The notes beneath the pieces are model-generated. The model saw only the letters and a program-made list of their open reading frames with translations, ran no database searches and was not told the DNA's origin. The position numbers were made by a program, and so were the translations under genes. From Ceratobasidium sp. AG-K (Eukaryota > Basidiomycota > Agaricomycetes > Cantharellales > Ceratobasidiaceae): a DNA stretch of 64,000 nt. Of the stretch, positions 33,611-44,515 are shown in pieces. The first letter of the stretch is position 1. The number at the start of each line of letters is the position of its first letter. Location of the stretch: positions 496,001-560,000 of the forward strand of contig JAWNGF010000009.1 in NCBI GenBank assembly GCA_037039685.1, given 5' to 3'.

Positions 33611-34606
33611 GGCGCAGGAGTGTGAGTACGAGGGGTGGATGTGTTAAGCGCACAGGAGAGGAAAGTAAAAACTTTTTGGTGGGGAGCTTGGACTCCCGCC
33701 GCTTCTTGAATACATTTGGAACACTGAATGGGCCGTTCTTCCTTTTCTTCGGCGGCTGAGTCGTCCTTTGTCTCCTCATGGCGACGCTTCCTTGTAACCT
33801 TGGGGACCTCCTTGATGGCTTCTGGATGTTCCCTGTCGAACTCGCTAATGAGTTCTGATGCATTGCCAAGGTTCTCCACCGGTTCCCAGGAATCATGTTC
33901 TGACATGTAGCCCTTCCACTTGACATAGTACTTGAGGATTCCTCTTTCCACCTTGGAGGACAGGATCTGTTCAACTTCATATTCTTCCTCACCCTCAGGG
34001 GTCTCAATGGGTGGTGGTGGTTCAATAACGCGTCCCTCAATCTCATCTTCTTCATACTTGGCAAGGCGGGATACGTTGACTACCGGATGCATGGTCATGG
34101 ATGGTGGAAGTTCCAGTTTGTACGCATTCCTTCCAACTGCTTCCAAGATTGTGAAAGGGCCCAGACGCTTGTGAGAAAGTTTGATTGATGGTCAATTCGA
34201 AGAGATGTGATCATGACTAAGCCAAACTTTGTCCCCAATGATGAAGGGATCCTCTAGACGCCATTGGTCCGCATATTCCTTGTCCCGTTCTTTACTCAGG
34301 GTCAGGCTTGCTTTGGCTTCTTCCAGGTTGTCGTGGATGCACTGGGCGTGAGCCGAGGCTTCTGGAACTGAACCGTCTTCTAATGGTGTGCCATCAATGG
34401 AGGGGTGACGAGCCAAGTTGGCGAAGAAAGGGGTCATGCCAATGCTAGAGTGGAAGGAATTGTTATACGCAAATTTGGCAAAGGGAAGCAAAGAAGCCCA
34501 ATCATGCTGTCTAAAGGATACGTAGGTCCGCAGAAAGGCCTCTACCATTTGGTTGATTTGTTCCGTCTGGCCATCTGTCTCAGGGTGATAAGTGGTAGAG
34601 AGTCTG
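33247..34606 (-). pseudogene. Element 2 pol, 3' portion: integrase end and chromodomain
   Basis: This is the part of pol beyond the Element 1 insertion. It begins at the target-site copy GTCTG (34606-34602) with STTYHPETDGQTEQINQMVE, which carries the integrase catalytic glutamate, and continues QHDWASLLPFAKFAYNNS. A TGA at 34194-34192 interrupts S-N-*-P-S-I-K-L-S where relatives have Arg. After it come KRLGPFTILEAVGRNAYKLE and a canonical chromodomain, YEVEQILSSKVERGILKYYV then KWKGYMSEHDSWEPVENL, which retains the aromatic cage residues. The frame stays open to 33247, over much of ORF3. Confidence 0.88.
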
Positions 34607-35063
34607 TGTTGTGAGCCAGCTCACTCCATTGGACTCGTCTTGTGCCTCGCCCGTCTGTCTCCCTCTTTGTGTTACGTTCCCCGTTTCCGTTTGCCGCGTT
34701 GCCACCTTCTTGTGGTTATTCTGTTACATTGTGTAATGCGGCTGTGCATTGTACGAGTCATGTCTGTTCATACAGCATGACTCACATGGACACTCCTGAC
34801 TGGCCTTTTTGTGTGACTCGTGTGGCTGCGCCTTGTATGACTCGGCCACTTCGTGAATATATATAGAGGACCAACAAGCCTGGCAACCCCAGCTTGTTTT
34901 GTCTTGTCAAAACATCCCCTTTGAGTGACACTTAGAACCACCCCTACCCTCAAGAGCCTACAGACGCTTAAGTGTGTTGCGGTTCAAGAGGTCACTTAGG
35001 TCTTAGTGCCGTCCACTCTCCATCGCGGCTTGTCTCATAGCCACCAAGAAGAAGCTTACGACA
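34607..35063 (+). repeat. Element 1 5' LTR (family B)
   Basis: 457 bp, starting TGTTGTGAGCC and ending GCTTACGACA. Contains the TATA box TATATATAG (34858-34866) and, about 33 nt downstream, AGCTTGTTTTGT (34891-34902), the predicted mRNA 5' end and self-primer. Confidence 0.94.
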
Positions 35064-35065
35064 TT

Positions 35066-35077
35066 ACAAAACAAGCT
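35066..35077 (+). other. Element 1 primer-binding site (self-priming type)
   Basis: ACAAAACAAGCT starts 3 nt after the 5' LTR and is perfectly complementary to AGCTTGTTTTGT at 34891-34902 in the same LTR, just where the transcript should begin. This is the arrangement known for Tf1/sushi elements, which prime reverse transcription with their own mRNA 5' end instead of a tRNA. Confidence 0.75.
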
Positions 35078-35088
35078 TAAATACAAAC

Positions 35089-37089
35089 ATGTCTATTCAA
35101 GAAGATGGAGGGTCACGTCCCTCATCCACCATATCAACAAGAAGAGGACCCAGTCAGGCAGCAAGGCCCACAGGATCACTAAACGAGCAAGATATTGCAC
35201 AAACTCAAGCGGGAGGTCCCGCTCGATCACGCCCCCAAAGTCAAGCATCAATGCCGGGATCTTTTGGTATTTCCGACATGACAGCTGTACAAGAGGAAGA
35301 TCCCACTATCACGAATAGAGAACCAGGAGATCTCACAAATGACCCCACTCCAGCTGTAATTCGCATTTCAACTGGAAGTCCAGGACCATCACGTCCCTTG
35401 TGGCCATCAGGGACTAGAAGACATTTCTTTTCTCCCCAACCCGAAGCTCATGGGGGCGTGTCGCTTGTTCCCATTAGACCTCCTCCTACACCACACGTTC
35501 CCAATATCCCCACAGTCCCTCAGATTGGAGGAACCATCACCAACGCAGGACCAATTCCAATGGCTTCCCAGCCAGTCACACCAGCAATTCCAGCACCACC
35601 ATATGTCCCACAGGGTTACTCCCAGCAATCAGCCCCGGTACAGCAAAGCGCCGGTGACCCAGGAAGTTCAAGTTCAAGTTCCAGCTCCAACGGCAGAACT
35701 GTAATCAGTAACCTAGACGACCTGGACGACCTTCTAGAAGGAAGGCACAACGCCACCCTTAGGGTTATAGACGGAATGAGGGTCACCATGGATCGAAGGC
35801 TTAGCAGTCTAGAACAATCCACACAAGTCCTAGCAAACAACCAGCAAATCTTCAACAACTCCATCAACACCCTACAGGGCACTCTGACAGACATTCTGAA
35901 CTCGGCAAGAAATGGCGAACATAATTCCTTTCTAGTCGGTCAAGACGTAACCCGCCTTCGAAATGAGGTCACCAACACTCAAGGACTAGTGAACAACGTA
36001 CGCGAAGAACTCAACACTACCAGACAAGGGCAACTCGAATGGAACGAGGCAGTAACACAAGGACTCGAAACTCTACGACAGGAAGGAACCTCCTTCACTG
36101 CCAAAATCACAGAAGTTCAGGAAGCTATCAACAATATGCGAGAAGAAATAGACGAAGCGTCCCTGCACGGGATCCCCTCTAGGCGATCAAATTCTCCACC
36201 ACATCCAGACGCGGAATCCACTAGGATCGATGAATTAGAATTAAGAATCCAACGACTAACCGAGAACCCAAACATCGGTAGCGGTTCACGTCGTCCCAAG
36301 GTGACTCGTCCAGAAGCCTTTGACGGAAAGAAAGGAGAAGGTGCCGAAATGTTCATCACACAAATGGAGAGCTACTTTGTACGCCTAGGCGATCAATACA
36401 CTTCCCACAAAGAAAGGATCCGCGAAGCTTTAGCAAACTTCAAATCCAAGAACAAGGCCGCCACTCACTGGGCACAAGTACTCTTAAGGTCACTTAACCA
36501 AAGGGAAAACAACCAAAACCTCGCCTCATGGGAAAGTTTCAAAGCACACTTCATGGAATAGTTCAGCGACCCCAACAAAAAAGCTAAAGCCGAATCGGAC
36601 ATCCGAAAATGCAAACAGAACAATTCAGTAGCAAACTATGCGTCGGAGTTCCGATACCTTCTGGTAGACGTAAATTGGGGACAGGAAGCTCTGATCAACC
36701 AATTCAAGGAAGGATTGAAATCTGAAGTCAAAACCGAACTAGCTCGTTTCGAACTAACCCTGATCAACGAAGATGGGACAGAACGAGAACTATCCCTTGA
36801 CCAATGGATATCAATCGCAATTTCTATTGATCAGAAATTACAATCAATCAAGACCTCCACAGGGAAGAAGACACCTCAAGCAACCGCTAGCGGACAATCC
36901 TCTACAAAGCGGCTACCCGACAAAGTCTACAAAGCAAGGATAGCAACCAACCGCTGCCTGAAGTGCGGACAGGAAGGACACCGTTTGTTCAAATGCCCGT
37001 CCAAGGAATGGTTAATGACGGAACCTAACATTAAAGGAAGGGAAGCAACAATTGTGGAAGACTCGGGAAAAGAAGGGGTCTCCCTCTAA
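35089..37089 (+). pseudogene. Element 1 gag (capsid/nucleocapsid), one nonsense change
   Basis: ATG 35089 opens MSIQEDGGSRPSSTISTRRG. The N-terminal 200 residues are Pro/Ser/Gln-rich, then a long helical part (VIDGMRVTMDRRLSSLEQST) leads to the Gag core FDGKKGEGAEMFITQMESYF and ends in a zinc knuckle, CLKCGQEGHRLFKC (C-x2-C-x4-H-x4-C). TAG at 36559-36561 interrupts HFME-*-FSDPNKKAKA; the sister copy in E5 has CAA (Gln) there. The frame is otherwise open to TAA 37087-37089. Pol lies in the -1 frame directly downstream. Confidence 0.9.
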
Positions 37090-37091
37090 CT

Positions 37092-40000
37092 GTGTGTGGA
37101 GAGACCAAAAAACCGGCAACAGAAACAATGTACTTTAGAGCAACAAATGAGTCAACCATTGTTTACACAAACGTTGCCGGAATCACAGAACCTATCCCAA
37201 CCCTCATTGATTCTGGAGCATCAAAGAACTTCTTGGACATCTCTTGGGCTCGATCCAACAATATCCCACTCATGGAACTTCCCACTCCGAGGAAAGTAAT
37301 CGGGATCCAGGGGAAGGAACTCTCTCACCAAATACGTTTCAAAGCTAAGCTGGAACTAAACGTGGAGGGAAGAACCTTCAAACAAGTCTTCTTTGCCATG
37401 CCTACTGGGGAAACTAAACTTATCCTAGGATTGGAATGGTTAGAAGAAGCAAACCCGGTTATCGATTGGAAAACGAAGCACATATCATGGCGGCCAGAAC
37501 CCATTCAAGCAAGAACGGCCTCAATAGACAACCTACCAGAAGAATTCAAGGAATTTGCCGATGTCTTCAGTGAAGAAAAATTCAAAAGAATCCCAGATCA
37601 TCGTCCATACGACTGCGCCATCGACTTCAAGGAAGGAGCTGAACTCCCAAAACCTGCCAGACCTATCCCACTCTCTCCAGCAGAATCTATTGCACTAAGA
37701 GAATACCTGGATGAAGAAATCGCGGCGGGAAAAATTTGACCAAGCAAATCACCCATTGCATCACCTTGTTTCTTTGTCAAAAAACTGATCGATCCAAAAA
37801 ATCCAGGGGCAGTTCGCCAACTACGACTTGTTCAAGACCTCAGAGGAGTAAACGCCATTACAAAAGACGACAGATTCCCAATGCCCCTAATGGAAGACCT
37901 CCTGGATAAAATCAAGGACGCAAAGATTTTCTCCAAGATCGATTTACGCATGGGTTTCAACAATATCAGAATTAGGGAAGGCGACGAATGGAAGACAGCT
38001 TTCAGAACGAAAGAAGGACTGTTCGAATACGTCGTCATGCCTTTCGGACTAAAGAACGCACCCGCCATTTTCCAAAGATATATAAATCACATTTTCCATG
38101 ATCTTATCGACGTATGCGTCATAGTATACATTGACGACATCCTAGTCTTCTCTAAGGACAGAAGCCAACATACCGTGGATGTCAGAAAAGTACTAAAAAT
38201 CTTACTGGAGGAAAATCTTTTTGCAAAGCTTCCAAAATGCGAATTCTTTGTCACCAAATTGACATATACGGGACTTGGAATCAGTGATTCAGGCATCTCT
38301 ATGGAGGAAGAAAAAGTCAAGGCAATAAAGGAATGGAAGGAACCAAGAACGGTCAAGCAAGTTCAGGCATTCCTAGGATTCGCAAATTTTTACCAAAGAT
38401 TTGTACCGAATTTCAGCTGATTAGCAAAACCCCTGACAACCTTGACAAGAAAGGAGAACAAATGGGAATGGGGAAACGATCAGCAGGAAGCTTTTGTGGC
38501 CCTAAAAACAGAAATCAGCAAGGAACCCACTCTACGCCATCCAAACCCTGACAAACCGTTTTTCCTGGAAACAGACGCAAGTGGAGTAGCAATGGGAGCA
38601 ATCTTGTCGCAAAGACAAGACGATGGCTACTTGCACCCTATTGCTTTTCTTTCAAAGTCTTTCAACGAGGCTCAACTCAACTACGACGTCCACGATAAAG
38701 AACTTATGGCTATCATAGAATCTTTAACACATTGGAGGCTATACCTTGAAGGAACAAGGGACCCTATCACCATCTACACCGATCATAGGAACCTACAATT
38801 CTGGAAGGAAGCAAGAACGTTCAACCGTCGACATGCAAGATGGCACCAATTGCTTGCTTCCTATAACTTTGACATCATATATTGCCCTGGCATCCTGTCA
38901 TCAAAACCGGACCTGTTGTCAAGACGGTCAGACCATGAGGATATCCCGACGCCTGAACAAGTTATGATATCTGTCGAAAGGTTCAAAGGATTTATGGGAC
39001 AAGTAGACACAAACATCATAGAGACTATCAAGGAGGCTCAGGAAACAGATGAAGGATTGGCACAAATCAAAGAAATCTGCAAATTGAGGGAAACGTTACC
39101 AAAAACCCTACAACACAGCGCAAAAGATTATGATTTCAAGGAGGGACTATTATGGTTCAAGGGAAGGATCTACGTGCCAGAAGATAAGGAATCCAGACTC
39201 GCCATCATGCGAGTTCATCACGACTCAAAAATCGCAGGACATCAAGGACAGGCTAGAACACTGGAACTAATATCAAGAAGATACTTCTGGCCAGGAATGA
39301 AGCAAAGCATAAACAGATACGTGGAATCCTGCGAGACCTGCCAACAAACAAAGGGATCAAAGTCAATAGTCCTGATCAAGCCTCTGGAGATTCCGAAAGG
39401 ACCGTGGGAAGACATAGCGTTCGACTTCGTAGTGAAGTTACCAAAATCCAGGGGATCGGATAGCATCTTAGTAGTGGTGGACCGATTCTCAAGAATGGCG
39501 CACTTCATACCCTGCAAAGAATCTCACACGGCAAGCGACCTTGCAAATCTTTTCATCACAAATGTTTGGAAACTGCACGGTTTTCCAAAGAGCACAATCT
39601 CAGACCGAGGGACTACTTTCAATTCCAAACTTATGAAAGCCATTTATGAGAAAATTGGAACTAGCCCAGGTTTCAGTACTGCCTACCACCCCCAAACAGA
39701 TGGAATAACGGAGAGAATCAATCAATGGATGGAAGGCTGGCTACGATCGTTCGTCAACTACCGGCAGGATGATTGGGCGGACTTATTACCAATTGCGGAG
39801 TTCAGCTATAATCTACAGAAGCACCGCGTAACAGGTAGTTCCCCTTTCGAAATTGTCTACGGGAGGGAACCACTGTGGAACATCTCAGCAGAAGAATCAG
39901 CAGTTCCAGAAGCAAACAACATCACAGGAAAATGGCGTAAAATCCACGACGAAGCAATTGCATCAATGGAAACCCAAAGGCTCCCAGAAGAAGAGCCAAA

Positions 40001-41006
40001 GAACGAGTACCAAGAAGGAGATCTAGTATGGCTGCTGGGAAAGAACATTCAAACAAAAAGACCTTCAAAGAAACTGGATAACAAAAAGCACAGGCCGTTT
40101 GTTTTGAAACAACAGATAGGGTCACACGCTTATGAGCTGGATTTGCCGGCAACAATGAGGGTGCACCCTGTTTTCCACATCGATTTGCTCAGCCCGTACA
40201 AAGGAGACACTGAATTCAGCCGTAACCAACCCCGACCACAGCTGATCATAACAGAAGAAGGAGAAGAAGAATACAAAGTAGAGAAGATTCTGGACTGGAA
40301 AGAAACAAAGGACGGTCTTTTTTACAGGGTCAGATGGAAGGGTTATGGAAGTGAAGAAGACACAGAACAAAGGGCGGAAGATTTTGGTCACCTTTCAAAG
40401 ATCATCAAGGACCTTCTACGCCGACACCCCGAGGCTCCCACGCCATCTAACTACGCTCCAGGGAGGATAAAAGGCAGAGGCAGCGAAACCAGTAGGGTCA
40501 CTTGCAAAACTTGCTACTATTCCAAGAAACACCCCGAACTCTACGCTTTAAATCTTTTTTGCCCTCTACAATGCCTGCCGTCACCCGCTCCACCATCGCC
40601 AGCAACCTCACCCGTGTCCTTGACGGACCAGCATTTGCTATGGCAAGAATCCTTGACGCTGGGGCCGCTCTCTACGTCTTCAAAAGGTCCCAACAAAGCT
40701 CTGGGAGAATGCACTTTAGGGCGTTGGACGACATCCTGCACTCGGACCTGGGAGAATTTCAGTGGGTCGGGAAGAAATGGCCGACACGCATGCAACTCCT
40801 ACGAAAGGACATCTTTGTTTGTCAAGGGTGCGCAGCGTTCCAGGTTTCGGAGGTCGTCCTCCTGTCCACCCATATGCTCGGAGTCGTGGAATGGGGACAA
40901 GAAGGGGCATACTCAAGTGAATGGGTGCCAGGATACGATGGGAGACCACCAACACTCCGACCCAGGTGGAACGACGCTTGGGACGCCAACTACGAGAAGG
41001 ACCTGA
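37092..41006 (+). pseudogene. Element 1 pol polyprotein, two nonsense changes
   Basis: Domains in order: retroviral-type aspartic protease (LIDSGASKNF), reverse transcriptase (LVQDLRGVNAIT, VMPFGLKNAPAIFQR, catalytic VYIDDILVFSK), RNase H (FFLETDASGVAMGAIL, YDVHDKELMAI, YTDHRNLQ), integrase zinc finger (HHDSKIAGHQGQ, CETCQQTK), integrase core (D in AFDFVVKL, D in TISDRGTTF, E in DGITERINQ) and a chromodomain-like end. TGA at 37737 (GKI-*-PSKS) and 38418 (PNFS-*-LAKPL) both replace an expected Arg. The chromodomain reads RVRWKGYGSEEDTEQR and lacks the usual W-E-P. No AUG lies at the start of this frame; the first is at 37131. Confidence 0.92.
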
Positions 41007-41335
41007 GCGACTGGAGGATGGAGAGGGGCAGATACCAGAAGGAGAAGATCGAGTGGGAGCCTTACTGGTGGAAGAGGGAGGAGACTGACGTGTCAGCATG
41101 GAAGGAAGCAGAGCCCGATGTGCGACAGTGGGATGGGGAGTTTGTGGAGGCCCAGAAGAGGGTTTTGGACTGGGCCAAGGCGGACTGGACAAAGGAGGAA
41201 ACATGGGAAGAGTGGGAGAAGTTCTCGGACGAGCCAGGTAATACTGTGTTCAACCCGATTGACTTGACCATCGATGAGGATGAGGGGCTGGAACAACAAT
41301 TGCTCGCAAAGAGCAAAGATTGCGAGATCCAGTGA
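40571..41335 (+). CDS. Element 1 ORF3: tryptophan-rich 254-residue protein with IDLT motif
   Basis: An intact frame from ATG 40571 (MPAVTRSTIASNLTRVLDGP) to TGA 41335, overlapping the 3' end of pol by about 436 nt in another phase and ending about 40 nt before the LTR. It contains about 16 tryptophans, many in charged contexts (DLSDWRMERGRYQKEK, EWEPYWWKREETD, WDGEFVEAQKRVLDWAKADW). Near residues 229-238 it has PIDLTIDEDE, a SUMO-interaction-like core followed by acidic residues. A C-x2-C pair (CQGC) lies near residue 85. Position, AUG start, overlap with pol and the IDLT motif parallel ORF3 of E2, though the remaining sequence is not clearly alignable by eye. Function unknown. Confidence 0.6.
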   Translation: MPAVTRSTIASNLTRVLDGPAFAMARILDAGAALYVFKRSQQSSGRMHFRALDDILHSDLGEFQWVGKKWPTRMQLLRKDIFVCQGCAAFQVSEVVLLSTHMLGVVEWGQEGAYSSEWVPGYDGRPPTLRPRWNDAWDANYEKDLSDWRMERGRYQKEKIEWEPYWWKREETDVSAWKEAEPDVRQWDGEFVEAQKRVLDWAKADWTKEETWEEWEKFSDEPGNTVFNPIDLTIDEDEGLEQQLLAKSKDCEIQ

Positions 41336-41360
41336 GCCCATCCAGGTCCCCTAGACGGAC

Positions 41361-41376
41361 TCTTAGGGGGGAGTAA
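41361..41376 (+). other. Element 1 polypurine tract
   Basis: The purine run AGGGGGGAGTAA directly precedes the 3' LTR at 41377, the expected plus-strand primer site. Confidence 0.7.
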
Positions 41377-41833
41377 TGTCGTGAGCCAGCTCACTCCATT
41401 GGACTTGTCTTGTGCCTCGCCCGTCTGTCTCCCTCTTTGTGTTACGTTCCCCGTTTCCGTTTGCCGCGTTGCCACCTTCTTGTGGTTATTCTGTTACATT
41501 GTGTAATGCGGCTGTGCATTGTACGAGTCATGTCTGTTCATACAGCATGACTCACATGGACACTCCTGACTGGCCTTTTTGTGTGACTCGTGTGGCTGCG
41601 CCTTGTATGACTCGGCCACTTCGTGAATATATATAGAGGACCAACAAGCCTGGCAACCCCAGCTTGTTTTGTCTTGTCAAAACATCCCCTTTGAGTGACA
41701 CTTAGAACCACCCCTACCCTCAAGAGCCTACAGACGCTTAAGTGTGTTGCGGTTCAAGAGGTCACTTAGGTCTTAGTGCCGTCCACTCTCCATTGCGGCT
41801 TGTCTCATAGCCACCAAGAAGAAGCTTACGACA
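41377..41833 (+). repeat. Element 1 3' LTR (family B)
   Basis: 457 bp, TGTCGTGAGCC to GCTTACGACA, nearly identical to the 5' LTR at 34607-35063 and followed by the target duplicate GTCTG. Confidence 0.94.
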
Positions 41834-44393
41834 GTCTGGGTCTAATCTTCAAGGCCTGATAGAGTTCTCTCATGAATCTTGATGAAAAGGTGGGGCCTCG
41901 ATCTGACACGACTGTTTCCGGGGTACCATGCAGCTTCCAACAGTGTTCCATGAACAATTCTGCTAACTTGGGGGATGTGATCTTCTCGGTACAGGGAATG
42001 AAGTGTGCCATTTTTGTGAGTGTGTCGACAATAACCAGAATAGAGTCTAGGCCCCTTGATAGGGGTAGTTTGACAATCATATCAACTGAAATGTGCTGCC
42101 AGGGTTTAGAGGGGAGCTCTAGTGGTTGCAATTCTCCTAGGGGGCGCTGGTTGATTGGTTTGCTTTGTTGGCACAAGTTGCAGGATGACACATATTTGTT
42201 GATAAACACCTTCATTGATGGCCACCAGTATTCCCGCTTGATCAATTCGAAAGTCTTTGCTTGCCCCATGTGACCGGCTGCCTTGTTGTCATGATGGAGT
42301 TCCAAGATTGGTGGCTTGAGCTCATTGCTGCTAGGAACATAGACCCGACCTTTCCTGTATAGTAAGTTATTTCGGATCTTCCAATCCTTGAATTCCTTCC
42401 GGACCATGGCAGGTGCTTTCTTGGGTTGATTGCTGAGGAACGCCCAAATGGACTGGGTGTATTTGTCACTTGGCAGCTGATTTTGAATGGAAGTGTGAAT
42501 CTCCGCCGTTGATGCTATGCCAGTAGATGTTTCTTCGGCCAAATTGATGAAGATGTGAGGTGCAAGTAGGGGTTTTTGAGGGACTACCCCCCCTTCTAGA
42601 TCATGGTCGCTCCGCCAACTGAGTGCATCGGCTTTTCCATTGAGTCTGCCAGCCCAATATTTGATCTGGAAATTGAATTCTGACAGGAAGACCACCCATC
42701 TGTTTTGACGCTTGGTGAGGACTTTGGAGGTCATGAAATACTCTAGATTCTTATGATTGGTGATGAGTAGAACCGGAATTTCTGTTCCTTCCAATAGATG
42801 ACGCCATTCCTTGAAAGCTTTGATAATTGCCAGGAGTTCCTTATCAAAAATATTGTAGTTTTGCTCTGCTGGTGATAGGCTCTTGGACATGAAAGCGACA
42901 GGATGCAGTTTGCTATCCGTTCCATATTGGCTAAGGACTGCTCCTGTGGCTTTGTCTGATGCATCACATTCAATGATGAACCCTTTTTCTTGATCCGGTT
43001 GTAACAGGATGGGTGCTTGTAGAAATTCCTGGATCATTCTTTCAAAGCTAGCCTGTGTCTCTGCATTCCATTCCCAAGGTTTCCCTTTCATAGTGAGGTC
43101 ATAGAGGGGTCTGGCAATGTGCATATAACCCTTGATGAACCGCCTGTAGAAGTTTGCAAATCCCAGAAAGGTTTGAACATTGGTAACATTCCTTGGAACT
43201 GGCCATTTTTTGATTGCCGACACTTTTTCTTCCTGCATCTCAACTGCTTCTCCCGAAATTACCAAGCCTAAATAGTCCACTTTTGGCACATGGAACAAAC
43301 ATTTCTTGAGGGAACAATAGAGGCCTATCCGTTGTAGTCTACGCAGTACTTCTTTGACATGAGCGGGGTGTTCTTCTGGGTTTTTGGAGAAGATCAAGAT
43401 GTCGTCAATGTAAATTTCCACATAGACTCCTTTGATGTCCCTGAATTCTGCGTCCATCATGTTCTGGAAGGTTGCCGGTGCATTGGTCAGACCGAACGGC
43501 ATGACCTTGGTTTCATAAAGGCCGTATTTTGTTCTAAACGCCGTTTTGTATACGTCTTCTTCAGCAACCCTGACCAGGTTGTAACCGGATTTTAAATCCA
43601 ATTTGGTGAAGATCTCGGCTCCTTTAACTCGTTTGATGAGATCATCAGCTCTTGGGAATGGGTAACGGTTTTTCTTTGTCCACCTGTTTAAGTACCTGTA
43701 GTCCATGCACAGTCTTGGTGGTTGGGGAACGCCGTCAATATCATGGCGACGGACAAACATGACTGGTGACGCCCATTCAGAGGTGGATGGAACAATGAAT
43801 CCCTTTTCCAAGTTTTTGTCAATCCATGCTTTCAAGATTTGGTCTTCTTCTTTGGTTAATGAATAGACCACCCCAATCTTGGGTTTAGCGCCAGGTTCTA
43901 GTTCAATTTTGAGGTCATAGGGTCGATGTGGTGGGAGTTTATCAACTTCTTTTGCGACAAAAATGTCCTGAAACTCCAGATACTCGTTGGGAAGTTTTCC
44001 CACTACCCCCCCTTCTAATGCGCTGCACTCTCTGTAAAGACATTTGGACACACAGAAGTGTGAATTGAATTCTAGTGTTCCTCCTGTCCAATCGATTTGT
44101 GGATTATGCTTTTTCAACCATGGTATGCCTAAGACTACTGTGTGTTGTCCCAAAGGCGCTACATCGCAAGTGATTTCTTCCACATGATCGTTCATAATAA
44201 TTTGGAAGGTGGCCTCCCGCTCAATAAGTCCATTTGCTATTGGCCGTCCATCAATGACCTGCACCCGCCGCGCCACTTTCTTCTTTTTTGTAGGGATTTT
44301 ATGTTTAGCGATATATTCGGAATTAACAAAGTTTCTGGAGGCACCGGAGTCAATCATAGCGACTGTGATAAGGTTTTTCAGGCTTTCGATCAT
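41834..44393 (-). pseudogene. Element 2 pol, 5' portion: protease, RT, RNase H, integrase start
   Basis: The frame is open from about 44520 (no AUG at that point; first ATG 44393) down to the Element 1 insertion. Domains: protease MIDSGASRNFV with VVLGIPWLKKHNPQIDW; RT with LCMDYRYLNRWTKKNRYP, VMPFGLTNAPATFQN and YIDDILIFSKN; RNase H FIIECDASDKATGAVLS and FDKELLAIIKAFKEW; integrase zinc finger ELHHDNKAAGHMGQ with CNLCQQSK; integrase core VDMIVKLPLSRG and VVSDRGPTFSSRF. It ends at LKIRPRLS where E1 inserted; the reading resumes at 34606. No stop occurs in this 850-codon part. Two internal copies of the polypurine tract encode the residues LEGGVV. Confidence 0.93.
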
Positions 44394-44515
44394 TATTGGT
44401 ACACGGAGTTGGTCTGCGTATTTGGTGGAACATAAATATATTTTGTTTACAGACTGATTTCGATTCTCGATAGCAACACGATCTAATTCTGTCTTCAGGG
44501 CGCCTGATGCTCCCT

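Larger units (their letters stand above)
34607..41833 (+). mobile_element. Element 1 (E1): Ty3/Gypsy chromovirus, plus strand, youngest insertion
   Basis: 457-bp LTRs at 34607-35063 and 41377-41833 differ at only about three positions. The element is flanked by the duplication GTCTG (34602-34606 and 41834-41838), which lies inside Element 2 pol. Internal order is primer-binding site, gag, protease-RT-RNase H-integrase-chromodomain, ORF3, polypurine tract. Three point nonsense changes (TAG 36559, TGA 37737, TGA 38418) break gag and pol despite the near-identical LTRs. Confidence 0.94.
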
